Assembly: GCA_900180385.1 (NCBI GenBank)
Contig: FXLX01000011.1
Span: forward strand, 1 to 52,465
Reading direction: 5' to 3'
Source: an uncultured Candidatus Thioglobus sp.
GTDB taxonomy: Bacteria; Pseudomonadota; Gammaproteobacteria; PS1; Pseudothioglobaceae
DNA length: 52,465 bases
The notes under the pieces were generated by a model. The model searched no databases. It had not been told where the DNA came from and was given only the letters and a program-made list of their open reading frames with translations. Below are positions 24,361 through 33,296 of this stretch, piece after piece. Made by a program: the position numbers and the translations under genes. Each line of letters starts with the position of its first letter. Positions within the stretch are counted from its first letter, which is position 1.

Positions 24361-26547
24361 ATGAATTTATCAGAAATAACCGACGGATTAAATGACAAGC
24401 AACACCAATCAGTTGCACTGGGTGACGCTCAAAACGCACTGATACTAGCAGGTGCAGGCAGTGGCAAGACACGTGTGCTTACCCATCGAATAGCCTACCT
24501 GGTTACTCAGAAAAACATTCATACCGACTCAATATTGGCCGTTACCTTTACCAACAAAGCTGCAGCAGAAATGCGTGAAAGATTAGGTGCATTACTACGA
24601 CGCCCAATACAAAGCATGTGGGTTGGTACCTTTCATGGCCTTGCACATCGTCTATTGCGCACGCATTATGAAAAGGCTGGGCTTAGCTCAGGTTTTCAAA
24701 TTTTAGATGCACAAGACCAGTTTCGCATTGTTAAGCGCCTAATGAAAGAAAATAATATTGATGAATCTAAATTTCCAGTGAGAAAAGTTCAATGGTTTAT
24801 CAATCAACAAAAAGATGAAGGTATTCGTGCACAAGATGTAGATGCGGGCTATAACTTCTTCATTAAGAAAAGTCTTGAGGTATTTGTATTGTATGAGGCG
24901 CATTGTCGTGCCAACGATCTGATTGATTTTGCCGAGCTGTTGGTGCGTAGCTATGAGCTATTAAAAAATAATACCGAGCTACTCGAACATTATCAAACAC
25001 GTTTTTCGCATATTTTGGTCGATGAGTTTCAAGATACCAACACTGTGCAATATAAATGGGTTCGTCAATTGTTTACTGGCAATAATAATGTATTTTGCGT
25101 GGGTGATGACGATCAATCAATCTACGGCTGGCGTGGTGCAAAAATTGAAAATATCACCAAATTAAAAACTGATTTCGCTCCGATTCAAACCATTCGTCTT
25201 GAACAAAATTATCGCTCAATTGGCAATATTTTAGCCGCCTCAAATGCACTAATTGCTAATAATTCTAACAGAATGGGCAAGTCGCTATGGACCGATGCTG
25301 GCGACGGTGATTTGATTAATGTGTATGAGGCTAGAGATGAACGAAATGAGGCTGATTACGTAATTCGTAGCATTAAAAAACTCATTAAAGATGGCTCTAG
25401 CGCTAGTGATTGTGCCATTTTGTATCGCTCAAATGCACAATCAAGAGTGTTTGAAGAGGTGTTAATTAAACACAATATTCCTTATATTATTTATGGTGGA
25501 TTACGATTTTTTGAGCGCGCTGAAATTAAAGATGCATTGGGTTATGTGCGTCTTTGCGAAAGTACGACTGACAGCGTAGCTTTTGAGCGCGTGGTTAATT
25601 TCCCAACACGAGGCATTGGCAATGCCACTTTGGAAAAAGTACGTGAATTTGCACGCGACCAACATACTAATTTATTTCAAGCAGCCATTCAAGTTGCATC
25701 AAGTTTACCAACTAGAGCGTCAAATGCTTTGAATGGATTTATACAATTAATCGAGCAAATGACTGATGATTCTAAAAATCTAGACTTAGATGAAAAAGTT
25801 GCTTACTTATTAAATCATTCCGGGCTAATGACACATTACGCTAACGATAAAACTGATAAAACTGGCAGTAAAAAAGAAAACTTAGAGGGGCTTATTTCTA
25901 AGGCCAAACGATTTAACCACGATAAAGATAGTGAAATGAATGAAGTGGTTGGATTTATTTCTTTAGCCTCCCTTGATTCAAGTGGTGATGCTAATACGCC
26001 AATCGTTGATAACGTTCAACTAATGACTATTCACTCAGCCAAAGGTTTAGAGTTTCCAAATGTATTTTTAGGCGGCCTAGAAGAGGATTTGTTCCCTTCC
26101 AGACAATCTAAAGACGAACCTCATTTGATGGATGAAGAAAGACGATTATGCTATGTTGGCATGACACGTGCGATGAAACGACTCACGCTATCATTTGCCA
26201 AAAAACGCTCTTTACATGGTCAATTTTTGTACGCTTATCCGTCTCGTTTTTTGGATGAAATTCCGAGTAAACATGTTAATAAAGTTAAAGCTAAGTTCAC
26301 CCCTCAAGGGGGTACAAGTGGTGCAACACAGGCCAACTATAACGATGATGATATTTACAATCAAGATATTGAGCCTGAAGCTAATGGCCAATTATCGGTT
26401 GGTGCTGGCGTTAAGCATGGTAAATTTGGCTATGGCACGATCCTTAATTTTGAAGGCGAAGGCGATAGCGCCAGAATTCAAATTAAGTTTAAATCTGCAG
26501 GTACTAAATGGTTGATTACTAGTTATGCTAATCTGGAGTTTGTTTAG
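24361..26547 (+). CDS. uvrD: DNA helicase II, UvrD/Rep/PcrA family
   Basis: A 728-aa superfamily 1A helicase acting in nucleotide excision and mismatch repair. Motifs in order: LILAGAGSGKTRVLTHR (Walker A), AVTFTNKAAAEMRERL, WVGTFHGLAHRLLR, LVDEFQDTN (Walker B), CVGDDDQSIYGWRGA, LEQNYRS, MTIHSAKGLEF and CYVGMTRA. The C-terminal tudor-like RNA-polymerase-binding segment (GVKHGKFGYGTILNFEGEG..WLITSYANLEFV) identifies UvrD rather than Rep. A second, diverged copy of the last 12 codons follows 107 bp downstream. Confidence 0.95.
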   Translation: MNLSEITDGLNDKQHQSVALGDAQNALILAGAGSGKTRVLTHRIAYLVTQKNIHTDSILAVTFTNKAAAEMRERLGALLRRPIQSMWVGTFHGLAHRLLRTHYEKAGLSSGFQILDAQDQFRIVKRLMKENNIDESKFPVRKVQWFINQQKDEGIRAQDVDAGYNFFIKKSLEVFVLYEAHCRANDLIDFAELLVRSYELLKNNTELLEHYQTRFSHILVDEFQDTNTVQYKWVRQLFTGNNNVFCVGDDDQSIYGWRGAKIENITKLKTDFAPIQTIRLEQNYRSIGNILAASNALIANNSNRMGKSLWTDAGDGDLINVYEARDERNEADYVIRSIKKLIKDGSSASDCAILYRSNAQSRVFEEVLIKHNIPYIIYGGLRFFERAEIKDALGYVRLCESTTDSVAFERVVNFPTRGIGNATLEKVREFARDQHTNLFQAAIQVASSLPTRASNALNGFIQLIEQMTDDSKNLDLDEKVAYLLNHSGLMTHYANDKTDKTGSKKENLEGLISKAKRFNHDKDSEMNEVVGFISLASLDSSGDANTPIVDNVQLMTIHSAKGLEFPNVFLGGLEEDLFPSRQSKDEPHLMDEERRLCYVGMTRAMKRLTLSFAKKRSLHGQFLYAYPSRFLDEIPSKHVNKVKAKFTPQGGTSGATQANYNDDDIYNQDIEPEANGQLSVGAGVKHGKFGYGTILNFEGEGDSARIQIKFKSAGTKWLITSYANLEFV

Positions 26548-26653
26548 CTTTACCTTTGAAAGAGGCAAAACCTCCCGAACTGATTTTAATACAACTGGTA
26601 ACAGCTTAAGACTTGTTATTACAGATTGTTATCGCGAGGAATTGCCTCGCAGG

Positions 26654-26689
26654 TTGATTGTCAGCTATGCCAATTTAGAATTTGTTTAA
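26654..26689 (+). pseudogene. Left-over second copy of the uvrD 3' end
   Basis: Reads LIVSYANLEFV-stop, matching the real uvrD tail LITSYANLEFV-stop at 26512-26547. The two 36-bp blocks differ at 9-10 positions, nearly all synonymous, so this is a diverged homologue and not a fresh duplication. The 106 bp between contain two short hairpins (26562-26574 and GCGAGG-AATTG-CCTCGC at 26634-26650) and no gene. Confidence 0.7.
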
Positions 26690-26967
26690 TTTAGTGTCTT
26701 TTTAAGATCATCAATTGAAAAGCTTTGAACGGTTTGTTCGTCGGTATAAACTGGCTTCATTTTAGTATGCGTGCCAGCCGCCTTCTCAATATCAGTTTGA
26801 CGAGAAATAACCAAATTTAAACAATCAGTAATCATTTTTTGCGTGTTTTGCGTCAATGGATGGCGTAAGCCTGGCTTAGTCATCGTGTCCTTGGCAACCG
26901 CAATAAGTGTTTTTCTCATCGCGCTTAGCATTCTAATCTCAATATCGTTTGTTGTTTTGTCACTCAT
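26686..26967 (-). CDS. Conserved hypothetical protein next to nagZ (93 aa)
   Basis: A small soluble, mostly helical protein: IEIRMLSAMRKTLIAVAKDT, KPGLRHPLTQNTQKMITDCL, then SFSIDDLKKTLN. No catalytic motif or membrane segment. It overlaps the end of nagZ by 4 bp, so it is the last gene of the cell-wall-recycling run. Similar small genes sit beside nagZ in other gammaproteobacteria, sometimes labelled segregation/condensation-related; I cannot confirm that from the sequence. Confidence 0.75.
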   Translation of the reverse strand: MSDKTTNDIEIRMLSAMRKTLIAVAKDTMTKPGLRHPLTQNTQKMITDCLNLVISRQTDIEKAAGTHTKMKPVYTDEQTVQSFSIDDLKKTLN

Positions 26968-27950
26968 AATAAATCTCGTATATTGTCTAAATGGTTTGAG
27001 TGCATTATTTTATCGCAGTTAAAGTGTTTATACCCTTGCATTAATTGAAGTTTCTCATTGGCACCCCAATTATCATTAATCACTTCATCAACCATCTCTG
27101 GATGATTGCAAATCAATACCATGTCACAACCACTCTCTAGTGAGACGCGTACTCGATCCTGAATTTTTTCAACAAAAAAAGCACCCTGCATAGAGAGATC
27201 ATCGCTAAATACTACACCGCCAAAACCAATCTGATCTTGCAAAATATCTTTGATCCATTTTTTAGAAAATCCGGCGGGTTTATCATCCACTTGTGGATAC
27301 ACCACATGAGCGGGCATAACGCCGTCTAATCCATGATTCGTTAAATCCTTAAAAGGTGACATGTCGGCCAGTAGTTCAGTCATTGATCTGTCATCAATTG
27401 GCAAATCAAGATGGGAATCAGCCGCCACAAAACCGTGTCCTGGAAAATGCTTGCCAACACATTTCATGCCAGCTTCATGCATACCGGCAATTAAACTACC
27501 TGCGAGCATAGAGATCGCTTCAGGGCTGGAATGAAAAGCGCGATCGCCAATCACTGAAGATTGGCTATAATCTACATCTAAAACAGGCGCAAAAGAAAAG
27601 TCAACACCTATATCAAGCAGTTCATACGCCAATACAAAGCCACATGAAAAAGCTAAATTTTTAGCCAATTCCGGGTCTCGATCGTAATAATCACCCAACT
27701 TGGCCATTGCCGGAAGATGGGTAAAATTTTTTCTAAATCGTTGTACTCGCCCACCTTCGTGATCCACTGAAATTAATAAATCAGAATTAATTTCTCGGAT
27801 GGAGTTAATTAGCTTTTTAACTTGATCGATTGTTTCAAAGTTACGCCCAAAGAGGATAACACCGCCAATTGAAGGCTTGGCTAGTTTCAATATTTCTATT
27901 TTTGTCAGTGTCAATGCTGACACATCCATCATGATTGGACCTAGTTTCAT
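26964..27950 (-). CDS. nagZ: Beta-N-acetylhexosaminidase
   Basis: A 328-aa glycoside hydrolase family 3 enzyme that removes GlcNAc from 1,6-anhydro-muropeptides in the cytoplasm. The family signatures are ISVDHEGGRVQRFR, FAPVLDVD, the catalytic KHFPGHG with DSHLDLP histidine/aspartate loop, MPAHVVYP, and the nucleophile Asp in GVVFSDDLSMQGA. It lies 3 bp after the AmpG-like permease gene, which imports the substrate. Confidence 0.95.
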   Translation of the reverse strand: MKLGPIMMDVSALTLTKIEILKLAKPSIGGVILFGRNFETIDQVKKLINSIREINSDLLISVDHEGGRVQRFRKNFTHLPAMAKLGDYYDRDPELAKNLAFSCGFVLAYELLDIGVDFSFAPVLDVDYSQSSVIGDRAFHSSPEAISMLAGSLIAGMHEAGMKCVGKHFPGHGFVAADSHLDLPIDDRSMTELLADMSPFKDLTNHGLDGVMPAHVVYPQVDDKPAGFSKKWIKDILQDQIGFGGVVFSDDLSMQGAFFVEKIQDRVRVSLESGCDMVLICNHPEMVDEVINDNWGANEKLQLMQGYKHFNCDKIMHSNHLDNIRDLL

Positions 27951-27953
27951 AAT

Positions 27954-29477
27954 TTAATCAATATAAGGTTTAACCTTATAGACCAAATACAAAATAGGCA
28001 GGCCGATCAGCGTGGTAAGAATGAAGAATTCACTATAGCCGAACACCTCCACAATCGTACCTGAATAGCCACCAAAAATCTTTGGCAGTAAAGTCATTAA
28101 GGACGAAAAGACGGCATACTGAACCGCGGTAAATTTAATATTAGTAAGGCTCGATAAAAAAGCGATAAAAGCCGCTCCCGCTAATCCTGCTGATAAGTTA
28201 TCCATGGTGATGGTAACGTAGAGCCAAGTCATATCATGACCAACATTAGCCAATACAATGAATAGCAAGTTGGTTAATGCTGAGAGTAATGCCCCTAAAA
28301 ACAATACTCTAAATACACCGTGTTTAATGGCCATTAGCCCGCCTAAAAACCCTCCAGCAATAGTCATAAATAGGCCAAATGTTTTCGACACGGTGGCAAT
28401 TTCAATCTTAGTAAAACCCATATCTTGATAAAAGATATTGGCCACTACGCCAAGTACAATGTCACTAACACGATACAGGCCAATCACTGCTAATAATAAA
28501 ATAGCGACGCTCAAACCATAACGATCAAAGAAGTCTTTAACTGGATCAACATAAGTGCTATTCACCATAGAGCGATTAACGATATTGAGTGCAATTAACA
28601 CTCTTGCTGCAGCGTAAGCACCTGCAATGGCTAGCATCATTCTTAATGTGCCAACAATAAATCCAGACAAATGCTTGTTAGAAAATACTTCCGTAAGGCT
28701 TGATTTAACCACCTTTCCAAGATCAGCACTAACAACAAAGGTAACAATAAAAGCAGCAACAATAGCTAAAAATAATGCAAAAAATCTAAGGTAGTCTTTG
28801 GTTGAATATTCTTTGTTATGACTGCTTAAATCTGGCTCTTTGATTAAGAGTGTTGTCACTATGCCAACCATCATCACCACAATCATCATCAAATAGGTAT
28901 TTGACCATGCTGAAAAACTATACAACTCTTTCGTGGAACCAAAATAACTGGCCAAAAATAAGCCACCGGCACCTGCTACTAGCATACCAATTCGATAACC
29001 AGCAATATAAGTGGCACTGAGCATTGATTGCATATCTTTGTCGGCTGACTCAATTCGGTAGGCATCAATCACAATATCTTGTGTGGCTGAAGAAAATCCA
29101 AGTAACACAGCGCCAATAGCCATTACCTCCAAGCTATCAATATTGGTCTGTGGATCCATAGAAGACATCAACCAGATCGAGGCCATGATTGCCAACTGGG
29201 AGATGAGCATCCATGCTCTTCTTCTACCTAAAAAGTTGGTTAAAAAAGGCAAAGGCAAGCGATCAACCAATGGCGCCCATACAAATTTAAATGAATAGCC
29301 TAGCGCCGCCCAAGAGAAAAAAGTAATACTAGATTTGGCCACACCCGCTTCATTAAGCCATAAGCCTAACGTGGAAAAAATAAGCAAAATTGGCACGCCT
29401 GCAGAGAAGCCAAGAAATAGCATAGTCATCACCCGTGGATGAATAAATAGCTTGATACTGTCTAGCATTGTACCCAC
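27954..29477 (-). CDS. ampG: AmpG-like muropeptide permease (MFS)
   Basis: A 507-aa major-facilitator protein with 12-14 hydrophobic helices. FLGFSAGVPILLIFSTLGLWL, SYSFKFVWAPLVDRLPLPFL, LGRRRAWML, DIVIDAYRIE and YRIGMLVAGAGGL are the AmpG/acetyl-CoA-transporter-like signatures. It imports GlcNAc-anhydroMurNAc peptides, which NagZ then processes. It starts within the last codons of the rhodanese gene (16-bp overlap); an in-frame ATG at 29468 is the alternative start. Confidence 0.9.
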   Translation of the reverse strand: MGTMLDSIKLFIHPRVMTMLFLGFSAGVPILLIFSTLGLWLNEAGVAKSSITFFSWAALGYSFKFVWAPLVDRLPLPFLTNFLGRRRAWMLISQLAIMASIWLMSSMDPQTNIDSLEVMAIGAVLLGFSSATQDIVIDAYRIESADKDMQSMLSATYIAGYRIGMLVAGAGGLFLASYFGSTKELYSFSAWSNTYLMMIVVMMVGIVTTLLIKEPDLSSHNKEYSTKDYLRFFALFLAIVAAFIVTFVVSADLGKVVKSSLTEVFSNKHLSGFIVGTLRMMLAIAGAYAAARVLIALNIVNRSMVNSTYVDPVKDFFDRYGLSVAILLLAVIGLYRVSDIVLGVVANIFYQDMGFTKIEIATVSKTFGLFMTIAGGFLGGLMAIKHGVFRVLFLGALLSALTNLLFIVLANVGHDMTWLYVTITMDNLSAGLAGAAFIAFLSSLTNIKFTAVQYAVFSSLMTLLPKIFGGYSGTIVEVFGYSEFFILTTLIGLPILYLVYKVKPYID

Positions 29478-29851
29478 GGCATACCGTCATGGCGCCAGCC
29501 ATTAATATTGCCTCGCTGATTATTTTCATCAAGATCACCCTCAAAGCCACTTACGATATGGGAAATATTAGTAAATCCATGATTTAACAGGCACTTTCCC
29601 GCATCGTTTGAACGAAACCCACTGCGACAAATTAAAATAATTTCAGCATTTTTATCAATGTTAAATCGTGAAAAAGCCTTAATGAACTCACCCTCATTGA
29701 CTTCCCATTCTGGCTCATCCAGCCATGGAATAAGAGTTGAATTCGATACACGACCCACAAATTTATTTTCTGCTTCGCAACGTACATCAACTAAAATAGC
29801 ACCCTTTAAAACAAGCTCTCCAGCCTTCTTTGGTAAATAATTTTTAATCAT
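29462..29851 (-). CDS. Rhodanese-like sulfurtransferase domain protein
   Basis: A 129-aa single rhodanese domain: GAILVDVRCEAENKFVGRV near the start and the active loop ILICRSGFRSNDAGK with catalytic Cys. Cytoplasmic; the sulfur donor and acceptor are unknown. It lies between the L,D-transpeptidase (4-bp overlap) and ampG (16-bp overlap), an odd place for a sulfurtransferase and probably just operon sharing. Confidence 0.9.
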   Translation of the reverse strand: MIKNYLPKKAGELVLKGAILVDVRCEAENKFVGRVSNSTLIPWLDEPEWEVNEGEFIKAFSRFNIDKNAEIILICRSGFRSNDAGKCLLNHGFTNISHIVSGFEGDLDENNQRGNINGWRHDGMPWVQC

Positions 29852-30288
29852 TGCACGACCACCCTTTCGCCATCTTCAACTTGAATAAAAAGTTTAATGA
29901 TATCACTATTTTTCATACGAATACAGCCTTTTGAACCAGGCACGCCCATCGGAACACCATCAGGCGACCCATGAATATAAATATATCGATTTTTAGTATT
30001 TTTATTATGACTTTCAACACCATCAAGCCAAAGAATTCTAGTTAAAATCCAATCTCTATCAGGATGCTTCTGGGCCAATTGAGTATTATAAATTTCACCG
30101 GTAAAAATCCTACCTTTAAGCACTGAATTTAGCGCCAAATCTTGGCCGATTTTTTCACAAACCTTAAACTCCCCAAGTGGCGTACAAAACGAACCCTCTA
30201 TCTCACCCACACCATTAGCTGCACTACTAATAGTGTACGATTTATCTTTAAAGGTGAGCGTTTGATTAGCGATGTTGATTGTAATCAT
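29848..30288 (-). CDS. L,D-transpeptidase (YkuD) domain protein
   Basis: 146 aa with the YkuD catalytic signature: HGSPDGVPMGVPGSKGCIRM with catalytic His and Cys. It lacks any signal peptide or LysM domain, so as encoded it would be cytoplasmic. The short form resembles YafK/ErfK-type minimal domains. Co-location with nagZ and ampG suggests a role in trimming recycled cell-wall peptides, like cytoplasmic L,D-carboxypeptidases; that is inference. Confidence 0.88.
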   Translation of the reverse strand: MITINIANQTLTFKDKSYTISSAANGVGEIEGSFCTPLGEFKVCEKIGQDLALNSVLKGRIFTGEIYNTQLAQKHPDRDWILTRILWLDGVESHNKNTKNRYIYIHGSPDGVPMGVPGSKGCIRMKNSDIIKLFIQVEDGERVVVQ

Positions 30289-30297
30289 TGGGCTGGC

Positions 30298-31614
30298 TTA
30301 TTTAGTAAATAGTGCAATGGATTCAACATGCGCCGTTTGCGGGAACATATCCATAACCCCGGCAGTTTCTAGCTTATAACCAAGTTCAATCAACTTTTCA
30401 GTATCACGCGCCAATGTTGATGGATTGCACGACACATACACCAAGCGCTCAACCCCTAATTTAGGCAACAATTCAACAATTTCAATCGCACCTGAACGAG
30501 CTGGATCAATCAATGCTTTGTTGTAAGTTTTACCTCTAAACCATTCAAAACCTTCAACTTCTTTAAATAAATCAGCTTTATAAAAATTGGCGTTAGTAAT
30601 GTCGTTTTTTTCAGCATTATATTTTGCGCGTTCGATCAAACCCAGATCTCCTTCAACACCAACCGCATGCTTGGCATATTTTGCCATTGGCAAGGTGAAA
30701 TTACCCAGACCACAGAATAAATCAATCACCTCATCATTGTCATTAAGCTCGAGCATGTCTATGGCCAAATTAATCATTTTTTGATTAAGCTTGAAGTTTA
30801 CTTGAGTAAAGTCCGTGGGTAAAAACTCCATTTCGATATTATGATCAGGATGAGAGTAAGTTAATACCGCTGGCTGATCAAGTGGTTTAACTGTATCTGC
30901 ACCGCCACTTTGGGTATAGAAAGTAATATTTAACTCATTAGCACAATCAATCAATACTTGCTCATCGTCAGTAGTAAGCGGTTCAAGATGTCTTAAAATT
31001 AAGATTGTATTATTCTCAGCAACTGCCACTTCAATTTGTGGTACTTGTGATTTAATTGATAATTTTTCTATCGCACCTGCCAATACTTCTAAATTGTCGC
31101 CCAAAGAAGGATGAAGCACCTCACAACGTGTCATATTGGTAATAAAACCAGATTTCTTTTCTCTAAAGCCAACTAGAACTTTACCTTTTTTAGCAACATA
31201 ACGAACGCCGAGTCGTGCCTTTCGGCGATAACCCCAGCTCTGCACCTGTAATGGCTCCAGCCAATTTTTGGGTTCAACTTTAGCCTGACCTAAAAAAGCA
31301 TCTTTAAGCCACTTGCCTTTAGCATCGATTTGATCTTCGTTAGACAAATGCTGGAACGAACAACCACCGCAAAGTCCAAATACTGCACACTTTGGTTCAA
31401 TACGATTATCGGCCGCTTTAAGCACCTCTTTAACATCTGCCTCTTCAAACTTGGCGCGTGAAAATGTACGATCTGCAATAACTGTTTCACCAGGTAATGC
31501 ACCTGAGACAAAAATCACCTTCTCATCAAGATGAGCAATACCACGACCTTCATGAGATAAAGATTCAATTTCTAATTCGTAGGTTCTAGGTTTTGGTTTT
31601 CTTCTTCTGCCCAT
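30298..31614 (-). CDS. rlmD: 23S rRNA (uracil1939-C5)-methyltransferase
   Basis: 438 aa. An N-terminal TRAM domain (YELEIESLSHEGRGIAHLD) is followed by the 4Fe-4S cysteines in CAVFGLCGGCSFQHLS plus Cys near residue 160. The SAM site is DEVIDLFCGLGNFTLPMA, and the catalytic Cys is in VYVSCNPSTLARDTEKL. It is the first gene of the run leading to nagZ, 9 bp before the L,D-transpeptidase gene. Confidence 0.95.
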   Translation of the reverse strand: MGRRRKPKPRTYELEIESLSHEGRGIAHLDEKVIFVSGALPGETVIADRTFSRAKFEEADVKEVLKAADNRIEPKCAVFGLCGGCSFQHLSNEDQIDAKGKWLKDAFLGQAKVEPKNWLEPLQVQSWGYRRKARLGVRYVAKKGKVLVGFREKKSGFITNMTRCEVLHPSLGDNLEVLAGAIEKLSIKSQVPQIEVAVAENNTILILRHLEPLTTDDEQVLIDCANELNITFYTQSGGADTVKPLDQPAVLTYSHPDHNIEMEFLPTDFTQVNFKLNQKMINLAIDMLELNDNDEVIDLFCGLGNFTLPMAKYAKHAVGVEGDLGLIERAKYNAEKNDITNANFYKADLFKEVEGFEWFRGKTYNKALIDPARSGAIEIVELLPKLGVERLVYVSCNPSTLARDTEKLIELGYKLETAGVMDMFPQTAHVESIALFTK

Positions 31615-31629
31615 GATGCTTGCGGTTAA

Positions 31630-32763
31630 TTATTTGGATTGATTATCCAATAATTCCACCCAATGTTTAACTGGAATTTTACTGTCTTTTTGTAGATGCA
31701 TTAAACAGCCGATATTAGCAGTCACAATCATCTGAGGGGTAGATGCCATTAGATGATTTAACTTATTGGATTTCAATTGTTTTGAAAGTGCTGGCTGAAA
31801 GATAGAATACGTACCTGCGGAACCACAACATAAATGAGAATCTTGCACTTTAGTTGGATGATAACCCAATGAATCCAAAATAGAATTAACCAGCCCTGCC
31901 AGCTTCTGACCGTGCTGTAATGTACATGGCTCATGGTATGAAATACGGGTTTTCTCTAAATTGAGTTTGGTCAAGTCTTTGTCACTCAAAAATTCAGCAA
32001 TGTCTTGAGTTTTTGCAGATACTGCTTTGGCCTTTAAATAGTAATCATCATCTTCTTTAAACATTAAAGCGTAGTCTTTAACCATTAACCCGCAACCACT
32101 AGCACTAGAGATAATACTATCAACCTCTAATTTAAGCCAAGCATCAATATTTGATCTAATCTTAAGCATTGCACCATGTTCGGCACTAAGATGCTGATCC
32201 ACCGCACCACAACATTGTTTTTGTGGGGTTTCAACCGCTTCATAGCCTAACTTTGCCAAAATATTCTTAATACTGTGATTAATATTTGGCGCCAAAACAG
32301 GCTGTACACAACCACCTAACAACAATACTTTTTTACTGCCGACACTTGGTTTGATTGCCAAACCTTGCTTTCTTGAGTGCTTGGCAATAAAACCGATTGG
32401 ATTAAATAGTAAAGGTGTGGTTAATAATTTACGCACAGAATAACGCATCACCTTTTGCCAGATTGGTCGCTTTTTCTCAATAAACTCACGACCAATATCA
32501 ACCAACTTTGAATATTCAACACCAGATGGACAGGTTGTTTCGCACGATCTACAGGTTAAACAACGATCCAAATGTTTGATACTTTCTGTTGAAAAATCGT
32601 TTTTTTCAAGCGAAGATTTAATTAAATAAATACGTCCACGAGGAGAATCTAGTTCGTTACCCAAGAGTTGATAGGTTGGACAAGTAGCCAGACAAAATCC
32701 ACAATGCACACATTTTCGAATAATTTCATTGGCCTTAAAATTGGCAATTTGATGCGTTTGCAT
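31630..32763 (-). CDS. glcF: Glycolate oxidase iron-sulfur subunit
   Basis: 377 aa. Two ferredoxin-type clusters at the N-terminus (CVHCGFCLATCP and CLTCRSCETTCP) and two CCG-type half-sites (KQCCGAVDQH and HLCCGSAGTYS) that ligate further Fe-S. It carries electrons from the flavin subunits GlcD/GlcE to the quinone pool. Last gene of glcD-glcE-glcF; starts at the glcE stop codon. Confidence 0.93.
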   Translation of the reverse strand: MQTHQIANFKANEIIRKCVHCGFCLATCPTYQLLGNELDSPRGRIYLIKSSLEKNDFSTESIKHLDRCLTCRSCETTCPSGVEYSKLVDIGREFIEKKRPIWQKVMRYSVRKLLTTPLLFNPIGFIAKHSRKQGLAIKPSVGSKKVLLLGGCVQPVLAPNINHSIKNILAKLGYEAVETPQKQCCGAVDQHLSAEHGAMLKIRSNIDAWLKLEVDSIISSASGCGLMVKDYALMFKEDDDYYLKAKAVSAKTQDIAEFLSDKDLTKLNLEKTRISYHEPCTLQHGQKLAGLVNSILDSLGYHPTKVQDSHLCCGSAGTYSIFQPALSKQLKSNKLNHLMASTPQMIVTANIGCLMHLQKDSKIPVKHWVELLDNQSK

Positions 32764-33296
32764 TAGTTAAAAATTCCTTTTGGATCAAACACAGTTTTTA
32801 ATCGGCTTTCAATTTCTCGTCGTAATACTGAACGTTCAGTAGTTTTATAACTAGCCTCAAGACTAACAATATAACTTTTCGGTATCACCTTAAAACTAAT
32901 TTGAGTGATAATTGCTAATTGACCTTCTGAACCAACCAACATTCTAGAGACATCATAACCAGCCACATTCTTCATCACCTGGCCGCCAAAATTAAGTAAC
33001 TCGCCCGTACCGTCAATAATCTTAACACCAAGCACACTATCAGATAAATCTTGCGCGCCAATTGCATAGGCTGCACCAATACTCTGATTCTCATTCCTAA
33101 TATAAAACGGCAGTGTTTGGTTGTTTTCTGCCAATGTGTTTTGAATATCTGCAATCACCGTGCCTGCTTTAACACTAATCACCAACTCTTCAGAAAAATA
33201 TTCTGTAACGCCTGAATAATTTAGCCATTGACTGTCAATATGAATGCTGCTTGCGTTTTTAACTTCTTCTTGTAATTGTGCAATTCTATCTAACAT
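32763..33296 (-). CDS. glcE: Glycolate oxidase subunit GlcE, shortened form
   Basis: An FAD-binding subunit of the glycolate oxidase complex. At 177 aa it is about half the usual ~350 aa. The FAD_binding_4 core is kept (FYIRNENQSIGAAYAIGAQDLS, GGQVMKNVAGYDVSRMLVGS, GQLAIITQISFKV), and the protein ends LKTVFDPKGIFN, the normal GlcE tail. The missing part is therefore an internal stretch after the FAD domain, not a simple truncation. Both ends join glcD and glcF by single-base or 1-bp overlaps, arguing for an intact, streamlined gene. Confidence 0.85.
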   Translation of the reverse strand: MLDRIAQLQEEVKNASSIHIDSQWLNYSGVTEYFSEELVISVKAGTVIADIQNTLAENNQTLPFYIRNENQSIGAAYAIGAQDLSDSVLGVKIIDGTGELLNFGGQVMKNVAGYDVSRMLVGSEGQLAIITQISFKVIPKSYIVSLEASYKTTERSVLRREIESRLKTVFDPKGIFN

